From the NCBI RefSeq assembly GCF_014207985.1, contig NZ_JACHMI010000001.1, positions 2,029,001 to 2,093,000 on the forward strand: a stretch of 64,000 bases of DNA, given 5' to 3'. Shown here piece by piece: positions 1 to 7,303 of the stretch; within the stretch, counting starts at the first letter, position 1, and the number at the start of each line of letters is the position of its first letter. The position numbers were made by a program, and so were the translations under genes. Source of the stretch: Nonomuraea rubra (GTDB lineage Bacteria > Actinomycetota > Actinomycetes > Streptosporangiales > Streptosporangiaceae). The notes beneath the pieces are model-generated. The model was given only the letters and a program-made list of their open reading frames with translations. It was not told the origin of the DNA and searched no databases.

Positions 1-1
1 C

Positions 2-526
2 ATCGCGCCGTATTCCAACCTCACCCAGCCCATCAGCGGGCTCGGCATGGGCGACACCGCCCCGTACATGAACGCCGCGTTCGTCCTCAGCGGGCTGCTG
101 TTCGGGGCCGGCTTCCTGGGCTTCTTCCGGGCCGTCGAGGGAGGACGCACGATCAGGCGCGTGCCGGCCTCGATCGGCCTCGGCCTCGTACCGATCGGCC
201 TGGCGCTCATCGGGCTGTTCGATCTCGAATCGCCCGCCCTGCACTTCGCCGGCGTGACGCTGGCCTTCCAGCTACCGATCCTGACCTTCGTGGCCGTGGG
301 CCTGTTCCTGCGAGATGTCTCCGGCCGGCGGCTGGCGAACCTGCTGCTCTACGTGGCCGCGCCGATCACGCTGATCCTCATGGCGGTCTACTTCAGCACC
401 TTCGACGAGGCGACCACCGCCGGCAACGACGGCATCGCCGGCCTGACCCAGCGCCTGTGGCTCACCTGGGTCCTGGCCTGGTACGCCGTCCTCGGATGGA
501 CCGCCCACCGTAGTACCCATCGGTGA
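2..526 (+). CDS. DUF998-type integral membrane protein (5' end outside window)
   Basis: The reading frame is open from base 2, so the start lies upstream of the window. The visible 174 residues contain about five hydrophobic segments (AFVLSGLLFGAGFLGFF, IGLGLVPIGLALIGLF, LPILTFVAVGLF, APITLILMAVYF, WLTWVLAWYAVLGW) separated by short loops, the layout of DUF998 membrane proteins. The phrase NLTQPISGLGMGD near the beginning resembles the family's periplasmic loop. No enzymatic motif is visible and the role of the family is unknown to me. The assignment rests on remembered family appearance plus topology. Confidence 0.65.
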   Translation: MAPYSNLTQPISGLGMGDTAPYMNAAFVLSGLLFGAGFLGFFRAVEGGRTIRRVPASIGLGLVPIGLALIGLFDLESPALHFAGVTLAFQLPILTFVAVGLFLRDVSGRRLANLLLYVAAPITLILMAVYFSTFDEATTAGNDGIAGLTQRLWLTWVLAWYAVLGWTAHRSTHR

Positions 527-585
527 CATCCCGTCGTCCCCGGCGTGCTGAGAACTTCTGGGATGTTCTTCGCGTCCTACGTGTC

Positions 586-816
586 ATGCTGAAGATCGCT
601 ACTGCGGCCATCGCCGGATCCGGCATCTTCATCTGTTCGTCCGCCTGTGCCGTGACAGCCGCCGTCTCCCAGGAGTCGTGTACGTTCACCTGGTCCAACG
701 TCCAAGACCGTGACGTGCTCACCACGGTCTCCGAGGCGAGGACGCTGGCAAAGGGCGAGAAGCGGGTCCCGTCCATGAGGGTGGTGAAGTCGGGCGTCGC
801 GCAGGTCACCGGGTGA
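586..816 (+). CDS. small secreted protein, hypothetical, possibly truncated
   Basis: This encodes 76 residues with a convincing N-terminal export signal (MLKIATAAIAGSGIFICSSA, cleavage near CAVTAA) followed by a short polar mature part. Third codon positions are almost all G or C, as expected for a real gene here. The frame can be extended upstream to a GTG at 523, but the ATG at 586 puts the signal peptide at the N-terminus. Neither start has a clear ribosome binding site. The product is short, and transposase debris begins about 200 bases beyond its stop, so its 3' end may have been lost. I do not recognise the family. Confidence 0.4.
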   Translation: MLKIATAAIAGSGIFICSSACAVTAAVSQESCTFTWSNVQDRDVLTTVSEARTLAKGEKRVPSMRVVKSGVAQVTG

Positions 817-1029
817 AGCTCGACAGGCCGCACACGGCGATCGCGTCGCTGCGTACGCGGGTCGGCCATGCGTTGGTGCCGATCGGCCGGACGTACCCGT
901 CCAAGGTCCTTCGCGGTGAGACCTCTTTCGGTGGCGCGGGACAGGAGCAGGACCTCGGCGCACCTGTCTCCGGCTGCGCCGAAGCCGCTACCGCGCTGTC
1001 CGAACGCGGCAGGCGCCGCAGGCCGCAGA

Positions 1030-1415
1030 CAGGGGAACAGTTCAGTGGGGATCGCTGGACGTCCGGTCGCGTTCGGGTGCGTCCAGCGTTGGCTGACCAT
1101 CCGGCGGTGCCAGGACAACAAGGTGCCCGGTGTCACGATTCGATGGCGGCGAAGCCGCGCGGGTGGCAGTCGCGCCAGTGCGGCCGGCAGCGCCCGGTCG
1201 GCCCGGTCCGGTCGTGGTCGGGAGACTTGACGACGCAGGACGGCGACTTCATGACGCAGCGCCAAGATCTCCACGTCCTTGGAGGTGTCGTCCCGCGTGA
1301 GTAGCGTCAACCAGCCGAACAACCGGACCATCAGCAGATACAGCAGGCGTAGAAAAACGAGTGCCGAGGATAGAAGGCCAGGCCAGATGCCATGGACGAG
1401 TTTGGCACGGCACAA
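1030..1415 (-). pseudogene. IS3/integrase-type transposase N-terminal remnant, copy A
   Basis: Read on the minus strand, this gives the N-terminal part of an actinobacterial integrase-core transposase: LRLLYLLMVRLFGWLTLL, then DVEILALRHEVAVLRRQV, then HRIVTPGTLLSWHRRMV. The frame keeps the family's spacing for about 110 residues and then loses similarity near 1040. The helix-turn-helix continuation and the DDE catalytic core are absent, so it cannot be active. Almost the same DNA recurs at 31454-31818, where slightly more of the transposase survives. Confidence 0.75.
1050..1415. repeat. ~365-bp dispersed repeat, copy A
   Basis: From about 1050 to 1415 the sequence is nearly identical, with the same orientation, to 31454-31818 (offset 30,404 at GGACGTCCGG). 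The few differences include AAAAAC versus AAAAC near 1360 and ATCGC versus ATCGG at the left edge. It carries the transposase N-terminal remnant and could serve as a recombination substrate for the roughly 30 kb in between. Confidence 0.85.
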
Positions 1416-1519
1416 GGGCTGGTCGGACCGGTGAGAGGACCTTCACGGCCACGGGCTTCCGGCGACCTTGAGCTTCGAATGGAGGGCTCCTCCGGCCCGA
1501 GCGGTCGGCTGCGTGCAGA

Positions 1520-2072
1520 AGAAGGGGAGCGTTCTCAAGTTGTGCGACTACTCTCAGGTGTAATAGGGCTACTTTTGGTGATGGCATGGGTTGACGGAGG
1601 GGGTGCCGGTGCTGCAGGTGTACTGGGACGTTGGCGTGCGCGTTGTTGATGTCCCCGTCCGCGTGGGCGTCCACGGGGCCGTGGTCCTGGTCCCAGCGTG
1701 AGGAGGTTGCGGCCGCCGTAGCCACAGTTACGGTGCTTCCTGGCACCTTGCTCACCGGGCCGATGGCCGCCGTCGGCGGAGACGGAGCAGTCGAGGGAAG
1801 CCTGTCGAAGTGGGGTTGGCCCTCAAGCCGGCCAGGCGCCCTATGACCTGCGGCGTGGAGAACATGTCCAGCTCATCCACGTGTCCGGTCGCAGGAGCGG
1901 CCCTGAGGAGGCCACGGTTGTCGTGGAGGACGCGCTGGTCGACAGCGTGAGTTACTCGGCAGGTTCGGCGGGCCTGGCAACCGTCGTCGTCGACGGCGTC
2001 GTCGCTCCCACGGTCGCGTCCTATGCGGTTAACGGGGAGATAGCCGTCGCCGTTGTACGCGCACAAGGCTGA
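1520..2072 (+). pseudogene. SAF-domain membrane-anchored protein, frameshifted
   Basis: Four successive pieces in shifting frames line up with one SAF-domain (CpaB/RcpC-like) protein. They are a membrane segment (LLSGVIGLLLVMAW, about 1545), a beta segment VPVLQVYWDV (about 1600), then VTVLPGTLLTGPMAAVGG (about 1725), and finally VGLALKP-PYDLRRGEHVQLIHVSG (1810-1890) running to VASYAVNGEIAVAVVRAQG and a stop at 2072. Order, spacing and the typical LPPGTLLT and LRPGxxVQIIHV motifs match intact actinobacterial homologues. At least two frameshifts near 1600 and 1810 make it non-functional. Intact members occur beside Flp/Tad pilus-like genes or alone; no such neighbours are present here. Confidence 0.65.
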
Positions 2073-2570
2073 CCTGCCGGTGCAGTCTCGTCAGGTGGTA
2101 TCGATGCGGCTCTGAAGGCGTGGCTTGAGTGGACGGTCGCAACGATGGTGGCTAGGGTGAGGGCCCGATCGTGCTCGGTGCGTGCTCGTACGCTCTATCA
2201 CGTGCCGTCAGGATCTGGCTCCGCCTGACACACATAACGTGCTGAGGTGGCACGAACCATCACCCGAGGACACGGTGCGGCCCTACTTCTAATTCGATGG
2301 CCTGCGTGCTCGTAAATCCGATGACTGCGACTTCGAGACGAGTCGAGATGACGCTTGATCTAGTATTTATGTTCGTTCGTGCTGATCGCCAACGCTTGAC
2401 TTATCGACAGCGCCGCGATGCTAATGCCTTGCTCAATATGTACCGAACGCGGCGTCTCACGCTTCGGTGGCGCCAGCGTAGGAAGTCTTGTGCCATCGAC
2501 TGTGCACTCCGATGGTCGCGCCGTTCATGCGCGGCATCCGGATGCCGGTGATCGCGATCTTGATGCCAGC
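2073..2570. other. gene-less, lower-GC stretch
   Basis: I find no convincing coding frame here. Base composition drops noticeably below the flanks around 2280-2440, with runs such as CTAGTATTTATG. It probably represents decayed foreign or IS-flanking DNA plus the downstream end of the GNAT operon. Confidence 0.5.
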
Positions 2571-3098
2571 TTATTGCTCCCGCGCGATCCGCTGATCGCC
2601 TTCGAGTGTGAACAGCCCGAGCGGCGGCTCATCCAGGCCCACGAGCGGACCGGCCTCCCGCCAGCCCAGGCGGTGATACAGCCGGGCGGCGGGTGCTTGC
2701 GAAGAGGTGATCAGCCAGGCCTTGGGCCAGCCGGCGACGGCCTGGGACAGCAACGCGGAGGCGATTCCTTTCCCGCGGACCTCGGGGTGGACGAACAGGT
2801 CGACGACCTCGAAGGAGCCCGAGGTCATCCTGGAGACGGCGGGTGCACCGAAGGAGCTCTTGAGCAGGTCGTAGATCCGGCTGCCCGACAGATCGGCGGG
2901 GGTCGGCCAGCCATAGCAGATGCCGAGCAACCGCCCGTCGCGATCGCGTTCGACCCACGCCCTGAAGAAGGGATGTTCCAGGGCTTCCGCCAGGCGATCG
3001 GCGTAGGCGTCGAGTTGCTCGGGAGTCTCCGACCAGGGTGGGTCGGCGTAGCAGCGGCGGTACAGGGCGATGATTTCAGTGGGATTGAGCCGTGTCAT
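2571..3098 (-). CDS. GNAT family N-acetyltransferase
   Basis: This 175-residue protein has the acetyl-CoA-binding fold. Motif A is visible as VVDLFVHPEVRGKGIASALL (residues about 97-116; V-x-P-x-x-R-G-x-G-I-A), followed by a C-terminal LITSSQAPAARLYHRLGW, the usual beta5-alpha region in which an (A/N)xxxYxxxG element closes the site. The substrate cannot be deduced. Its ATG overlaps the stop codon of the upstream MFS gene by four bases (3095-3098, ATGA), so the two are translationally coupled. That suggests a joint role in detoxification, with the acetyltransferase modifying a compound the transporter handles, although this pairing is only inferred. Confidence 0.88.
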   Translation of the reverse strand: MTRLNPTEIIALYRRCYADPPWSETPEQLDAYADRLAEALEHPFFRAWVERDRDGRLLGICYGWPTPADLSGSRIYDLLKSSFGAPAVSRMTSGSFEVVDLFVHPEVRGKGIASALLSQAVAGWPKAWLITSSQAPAARLYHRLGWREAGPLVGLDEPPLGLFTLEGDQRIAREQ

Positions 3099-4111
3099 GA
3101 ATGCGCCGCCTTCTGGAGCCGCGTGATGGGCACGATGGTCAGCGTGGCCGCTGCGGCGAGGAGGATGAAGGCGAGGCGGAAATCGGCCGTGGCGTCGCGC
3201 AGGATGCCCACGAGCATGGGGGCCAGGGCGGCGAAGCCGAGCGCGGTCAGCGCGGCCGTCAGCGCGAGCCCCACGCGCAGGTCGCGCTGTTCGCCGAGCA
3301 CGGCAGGGACGGCCAGCATCGCGACCACCTGGATGCCGATCATCACGGTGAGCAACGTCCCGGCTCCGGCTCCGGGCCCGTTCTCCTGAAGCAGGGGCAC
3401 GATCCAGGCCAGTTCACAGTAGTACAGGGCGGAGTTGACCGCCGATAGCGCGGTCACCCGCCAGGCCACCCCGCTACGCCAGGGCAGCCCCGTGGTGAGT
3501 GGCCCCGCGGGGGCCGCCACCCGGTCCAGGGCCAGGGAACGCCGGGATGCCGCCCACGCCATCGCCCCGGCCAGCGCGAGCACCGACCAGGAGGCCAGCG
3601 CCCCCGGCCAGGAGCCGAGGAAGCCGGCCAGCGGTGCGCTGACTCCGGCCGCGACGGCGCCGCCCGCGCCGAGCCCGGCGGTGTAGATACCGGTGGCCAG
3701 GCCGGCCTGGTCGGCGAAGCGGCTCTTGACGACGGCGGGCAGCAGCGTCTGAGCGATGGCGATGCCGGCCCCGACGACCGCCGCGCAGCTCAGTTGCAGC
3801 CAGGTGGATCCCCCGGCGAGGCGGGCGGCGGTGGCCACGGCGATGACGACCAGGCCGAGCAGGACCCCGCGATGGAGCCCTAACCGGCGGCCCGCCACGG
3901 CGGCCAACGGCGCGCACAACCCCATGGCCAGCGTGGGAACGGTCGTCAGCAGCGCCACGCCGGTCGCGGTCAGATCCAGGTCGGCGCGGATGCGGTCCAC
4001 CAGCGGCGAGACCGCGGCGATCGCCGGCCGCAGGTTGGCCGCCGCCACGAACATCGCCAGCCCTGCCGCGCCGAGCACCTGCTTGTCGGGTGGCGAAGAG
4101 GTCAACATCAT
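3095..4111 (-). CDS. CynX/NimT-like MFS transporter, apparently internally shortened
   Basis: This 338-residue protein belongs to the cyanate/2-nitroimidazole (CynX/NimT) branch of the major facilitator superfamily. It has a membrane helix with AAANLRPAIAAVSPL near residues 20-35, the family's ANLRP(A)I signature, then ALLTTVPTLAMGLCAPLAAVAGRRLG. Family members are usually about 390-420 residues with 12 helices. Here the segment VGLALTAALTALGFAALAPM joins directly to LVGILRDATADF, so roughly 50 residues covering helices 9-10 seem to be missing in frame. The ATG at 4111 follows GGAG; an upstream TTG at 4135 is less likely. It is transcribed divergently from the Rrf2 gene across the operator at 4141-4184 and is coupled to the GNAT gene. 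Function after the deletion is uncertain. Confidence 0.75.
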   Translation of the reverse strand: MMLTSSPPDKQVLGAAGLAMFVAAANLRPAIAAVSPLVDRIRADLDLTATGVALLTTVPTLAMGLCAPLAAVAGRRLGLHRGVLLGLVVIAVATAARLAGGSTWLQLSCAAVVGAGIAIAQTLLPAVVKSRFADQAGLATGIYTAGLGAGGAVAAGVSAPLAGFLGSWPGALASWSVLALAGAMAWAASRRSLALDRVAAPAGPLTTGLPWRSGVAWRVTALSAVNSALYYCELAWIVPLLQENGPGAGAGTLLTVMIGIQVVAMLAVPAVLGEQRDLRVGLALTAALTALGFAALAPMLVGILRDATADFRLAFILLAAAATLTIVPITRLQKAAHS

Positions 4112-4140
4112 GGACACTCCAATGATCTCGGACAATCTCT

Positions 4141-4184
4141 ATCCGAGTTGTACCACAACTCGGATAATAAACATCCGAGTTGGG
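4141..4184. promoter_or_regulatory. RsrR/Rrf2 operator: 11-3-11 palindrome plus extra half-site
   Basis: ATCCGAGTTGT (4141-4151) and ACAACTCGGAT (4155-4165) form a perfect 11-bp inverted repeat with a 3-bp spacer. A third half-site, ATCCGAGTTGG, follows at 4173-4183 and pairs with 4157-4165 as a second, wider-spaced palindrome. It lies between the divergent MFS and Rrf2 starts, only 14 bases from the Rrf2 ATG. An 11-3-11 palindrome is the class 1 site reported for RsrR of Streptomyces venezuelae. Confidence 0.8.
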
Positions 4185-4197
4185 TAGGCTGGTGACC

Positions 4198-4677
4198 ATG
4201 AAGTTGTCCAACGGGGTGGAGTGGGCGCTGCACAGCTGCGTCACCCTCAGCCAGAGCCGCGAGCCCGTCCCCGCGGCCAGGCTCGCCGAGCTGCACGGCA
4301 CCCCTCCCGCCTACCTGGCCAAGCACCTGCAGGCGCTGTCGCGCGCGGGCATCGTGCACTCCACGGCCGGGCAAGTGGGCGGATATGAGCTGACTCGGCC
4401 CGCCGCCCAGATCTCGGCGCTGGAGGTGGTACGGGCCATCGACGGCGGCGAGCCCGCCTACCGGTGCACCGAGATCCGGCAGCGAGGCCCGCTCGCCCTC
4501 CCGGCCGAGCGATGCGAGCGGCCGTGCGCGATCGCGCGCGCCATGGCCGCGGCCGAGGAGGCCTGGGCGGACGCCTTGCGCCAGGTCACGATCGCCGACC
4601 TCGCCGCCCGCATCGACGCCGACAGCGAGGGTACGGCGATGGCCGCTGTCAGCCGATGGCTGGCCGCCACACGATAG
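4198..4677 (+). CDS. RsrR-like Rrf2-family [2Fe-2S] redox regulator
   Basis: This 159-residue Rrf2 protein has an N-terminal winged helix (AARLAELHGTPPAYLAKHLQALSRAGIV, residues 27-54, with the recognition helix and wing TAGQVGGYEL). Counted from the ATG at 4198 it carries Glu8, His12, Cys90, Cys106 and Cys110. Glu8, His12 and two cysteines are the unusual ligand set described for the [2Fe-2S] cluster of RsrR, whereas NsrR uses three cysteines and an aspartate. I therefore favour a redox-sensing RsrR homologue over NsrR or IscR. It probably represses itself and the divergent MFS-GNAT operon through the 11-3-11 palindrome directly upstream. The ATG at 4198 is preferred over an upstream GTG at 4180 because of these ligand positions. 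Confidence 0.85.
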   Translation: MKLSNGVEWALHSCVTLSQSREPVPAARLAELHGTPPAYLAKHLQALSRAGIVHSTAGQVGGYELTRPAAQISALEVVRAIDGGEPAYRCTEIRQRGPLALPAERCERPCAIARAMAAAEEAWADALRQVTIADLAARIDADSEGTAMAAVSRWLAATR

Positions 4678-4841
4678 GAATCCGGCAGACAATGGACGCC
4701 ACTTCCTCCACCGTGCTCGGACCGGCGTGATCGCCGCGGACAAGGTCGGCTCCCTCGGCACGACCGCCGCACGCGACGCGCGCGGCGCCCAGACCGTCGT
4801 CGAGGCAGTCGAACGGCGTCACCGAGGCGCCTGCTCAAGGT

Positions 4842-5489
4842 TCACGCGTGGCCGTGTTCCCAGGCCCAGGCGGCGATGCCCACGCGGTTGCGCACCCCGA
4901 GCTTGCGCTGGACGTTGGCCACGTGGGTCTTGGCGGTGCCGGCCGAGATGAACAGCTCGGCGCCGATCTCGGGGTTGGACTTGCCTGCGGCGACCAGTTT
5001 GACGATCTCCAGCTCGCGGTCGCTCAGGGGCTGTTCGCCCGGCGCGCCGGTGCGGGTGGGTGATGGGGTGAGGTGGCGCAGCAGGCGTACGGTCACCGAG
5101 GGGCTGATCAAGGCATCGCCTGCGGCCGCCGCTCTGATGCCCTCCACGAGGAGCACCGGCCCCGCGTGTTTGAGCAGGAAGCCGCAGGCTCCTGCGCGGA
5201 GCGCGGCGTGCACGTACTCGTCGAGGTCGTAGGTGGTCACGACGATCACTCGCATCGGCGCCGCCGCCTCGGGGCCGGCCAGGCGCCGGGTGAGTTCGAG
5301 CCCGTCCATGCGCGGCATGCGGATGTCGGCGACGACCACGTCCGGCCGGAGCTCGCGGGCGAGGCCGAGCGCGGTCACGCCGTCCGGCGCCTCGCCCGCC
5401 ACTTCCAGGTCCGGCTGGACATCGAGAATGGTGCGGAAGCTGCGCCGGATGGCCGGCTGGTCGTCGGCGATCAGAACCCGGATGGTCAT
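4842..5489 (-). CDS. NarL/FixJ-type response regulator (module 1)
   Basis: This 215-residue protein has a receiver domain with acidic pair Asp9-Asp10, phospho-acceptor Asp55 (VVVADIRMPRMDG) and a conserved switch Thr (VIVVTTYD). The C-terminal LuxR-type helix-turn-helix is LSDRELEIVKLVAAGKSN through TAKTHVANVQRKLGVRNR. The start at 5489 overlaps the kinase stop codon (ATGA), so the pair is translationally coupled. It should activate or repress genes after phosphorylation by the adjacent kinase. The divergent membrane-protein gene at 6721 is the obvious candidate target. It closely resembles the regulator at 46885-47514, including the receiver sequence and the AWAW C-terminus. Confidence 0.93.
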   Translation of the reverse strand: MTIRVLIADDQPAIRRSFRTILDVQPDLEVAGEAPDGVTALGLARELRPDVVVADIRMPRMDGLELTRRLAGPEAAAPMRVIVVTTYDLDEYVHAALRAGACGFLLKHAGPVLLVEGIRAAAAGDALISPSVTVRLLRHLTPSPTRTGAPGEQPLSDRELEIVKLVAAGKSNPEIGAELFISAGTAKTHVANVQRKLGVRNRVGIAAWAWEHGHA

Positions 5490-6610
5490 GGGAACACCGC
5501 CTTCACGACCCAGCCGCCGCCGGCGCCGCGGCCAGAGGTGAACTCGCCGCCCAGTGCCTGCACCCGCTCGGCCAGCCCGGCCAGGCCGACGCCGGTGCGT
5601 CCGGCGGACGGCAGGCGCGGCGGGGCCTGGTCGCGCGCATGGTCGGCCACGGTCACGACGACTGTCCCCGTCTCGTCGGTTACCTGGATGGCCACGCTGG
5701 ACCCGGCCGGCGCGTGCTTTCTGACGTTGGTGAGCGCTTCGACGACGATGCGGTAGATCGTGGTCGCGACCTCGCGCGGCACCGGGCCGGAGGGCTCGAC
5801 ACGCAGCTCGGTGCCGGGGAACCCCGCGTCGGCGAAACGCCGTACCAGCTCGGGCAGGCCGTCGAGCCCGGGCAGCGGCTCGGCGGAGGCGCTCTCGCCC
5901 TCCAGTTCGCGCAGCATCCGCACGGTCCGGTCCATCGACGCCAGCGCCCGCGCGCCGTCCTCCTCGATCGCCCGCAGTGCGGCCGCGGCCTCGGCCGGAT
6001 CGCGGTCGAGCAGGATCTGCGCCGCCTGGGCCTGGATGACCATGGCGCTGACGTCGTGGGCGACGAAGTCGTGCAGGTCGCGGGCGAGCTGCAGGCGCTG
6101 GGTGCGGCGGGCTTGCCTGACCGCGTCGATTCGGCGCCGGTCGAGGGTGCGGAGATAGGCGCCGAGGCCGATCGCGCCTCCCGTGCCGACAGACCAGAAG
6201 AGGGTGAGGGCGACCGCGTCGAGGCCTGAGGGCGGCGGCTGAGTGATCTGCAACGCCAGCAGCGCCTCGGAGATCGCCGCCACCCCCACCGCAGGGACTG
6301 CCTGCCGCGCGGCGGCCCAGCGCACGGTCAGCGTGATGAGCGTGAGCACGGCGACCGTGTGGACGTAGGTCGACGGGCCGCCGGCGATGCCGGGATCGGC
6401 AAGCCAGGCGAGCGTGCACGTCGCGCCGGCCACACCGGTGGCCGCCGTGATCGCCGCGAGGCGGGGGCGCGCCCTCGGCCACCAGACAAGCGACATGGCC
6501 GCGGCCGTGAGCATCGCGGGCACGACGACGAGCGGGCTGGGGAGCGGCCGGAGCGCGAGTGCGAGCGCGAACGCACCGGCTGCCACCAGCCCGCCTGCAA
6601 GGAACCTCAT
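5486..6610 (-). CDS. NarL-family sensor histidine kinase (module 1)
   Basis: This 374-residue kinase starts with about five to six membrane helices (residues 1-155) and short loops, so no large extracellular sensor is present and the signal is probably perceived in or at the membrane. The dimerisation and phospho-acceptor box is LARDLHDFVAHDVSAM (HisKA_3 type), with the histidine in LHDF. The HATPase region shows VVEALTNVRKHA (N box) and GVGLAGLAERVQALGG (G2 box). It is the first gene of a kinase-regulator operon (4-bp overlap) and is divergent from the membrane protein at 6721. The kinase at 45839 has the same box and topology. Confidence 0.92.
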   Translation of the reverse strand: MRFLAGGLVAAGAFALALALRPLPSPLVVVPAMLTAAAMSLVWWPRARPRLAAITAATGVAGATCTLAWLADPGIAGGPSTYVHTVAVLTLITLTVRWAAARQAVPAVGVAAISEALLALQITQPPPSGLDAVALTLFWSVGTGGAIGLGAYLRTLDRRRIDAVRQARRTQRLQLARDLHDFVAHDVSAMVIQAQAAQILLDRDPAEAAAALRAIEEDGARALASMDRTVRMLRELEGESASAEPLPGLDGLPELVRRFADAGFPGTELRVEPSGPVPREVATTIYRIVVEALTNVRKHAPAGSSVAIQVTDETGTVVVTVADHARDQAPPRLPSAGRTGVGLAGLAERVQALGGEFTSGRGAGGGWVVKAVFP

Positions 6611-6720
6611 GGCGGCACCTTAGGGCAGCGGCCCGCGCCGGCGAATCGGCCGATCGGCAGATGTCTTCCTGCCCGCGTGAGCGCAGTCTGGGTCCCGACC
6701 CTAGAAATCAGGAGGCGACG

Positions 6721-7257
6721 ATGACGATCAATCTGCTGCACAAGGCTCCGGCCGCCAGCGACACCGAACAGCCCGTCCCCCGCTGGGCGATGCGTGCCGC
6801 CTACGCGCTTCCCTGGCTGCTGCTGCCTTCGTGCCTGTGGAGGTTGCCGTTCGCCTTTCACTTCGAGATGGGTCAGCTCGACGACGCGCCTGTGTCGCCG
6901 TTGTGGATCACCATCCCGTACGTGTTCGGGCTCAGTGTGCTCACGGAATTGGCGGCGCTGCTCAGCATCGGTCTGGTGCGCCGGTGGGGCGAGGTGGTCC
7001 CGAGTTGGATCCCGGTCATCGGCGGCCGCCGCGTGCCACCGATGGCGGCGGTCGTTCCTGCCGTGACCGGTGGACTGGTGCTGAGCGCGGTCTCGGTGTG
7101 GATGGTGCTCACCTGGCTCGGCTTCTCCGAGCGTATGGCGTACGAGAACGGCTGGTGGCAGGCGCTGGCCATGGTCTGCATCACCCCGCTCGCGCTGTGG
7201 GGCCCGACCGTGCTCGCCCTGGCCTACGCCTACCACCGGCGCCGCCGCCACGCCTGA
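6721..7257 (+). CDS. small polytopic membrane protein, RWGE-GRRVPP family (module 1)
   Basis: This 178-residue protein has four predicted membrane helices (near residues 24-40, 62-84, 104-128 and 144-168). AGGAGG directly precedes the ATG at 6721. A distinctive loop, RRWGEVVPSWIPVIGGRRVP, joins helices 2 and 3 and recurs in the proteins at 11473-12024 and 44719-45717. LPSCLWRLPFAF after helix 1 recurs in the former. No known catalytic motif is present. All three paralogues are divergent from a two-component system, so this protein is probably its target or its signalling partner. I do not know a characterised homologue. Confidence 0.85.
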   Translation: MTINLLHKAPAASDTEQPVPRWAMRAAYALPWLLLPSCLWRLPFAFHFEMGQLDDAPVSPLWITIPYVFGLSVLTELAALLSIGLVRRWGEVVPSWIPVIGGRRVPPMAAVVPAVTGGLVLSAVSVWMVLTWLGFSERMAYENGWWQALAMVCITPLALWGPTVLALAYAYHRRRRHA

Positions 7258-7303
7258 AGATTCCGTGCGATCGATGTCGTCATCAGCGCCTTGCTGAGCC
7301 GCT

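Noticed and set aside
5490..6482. Upstream extension of the response-regulator frame through the kinase gene
   Set aside because: The extension is Arg/Pro/Gly-rich shadow of the kinase. The true start at 5489 overlaps the kinase stop as ATGA and begins a canonical receiver domain.
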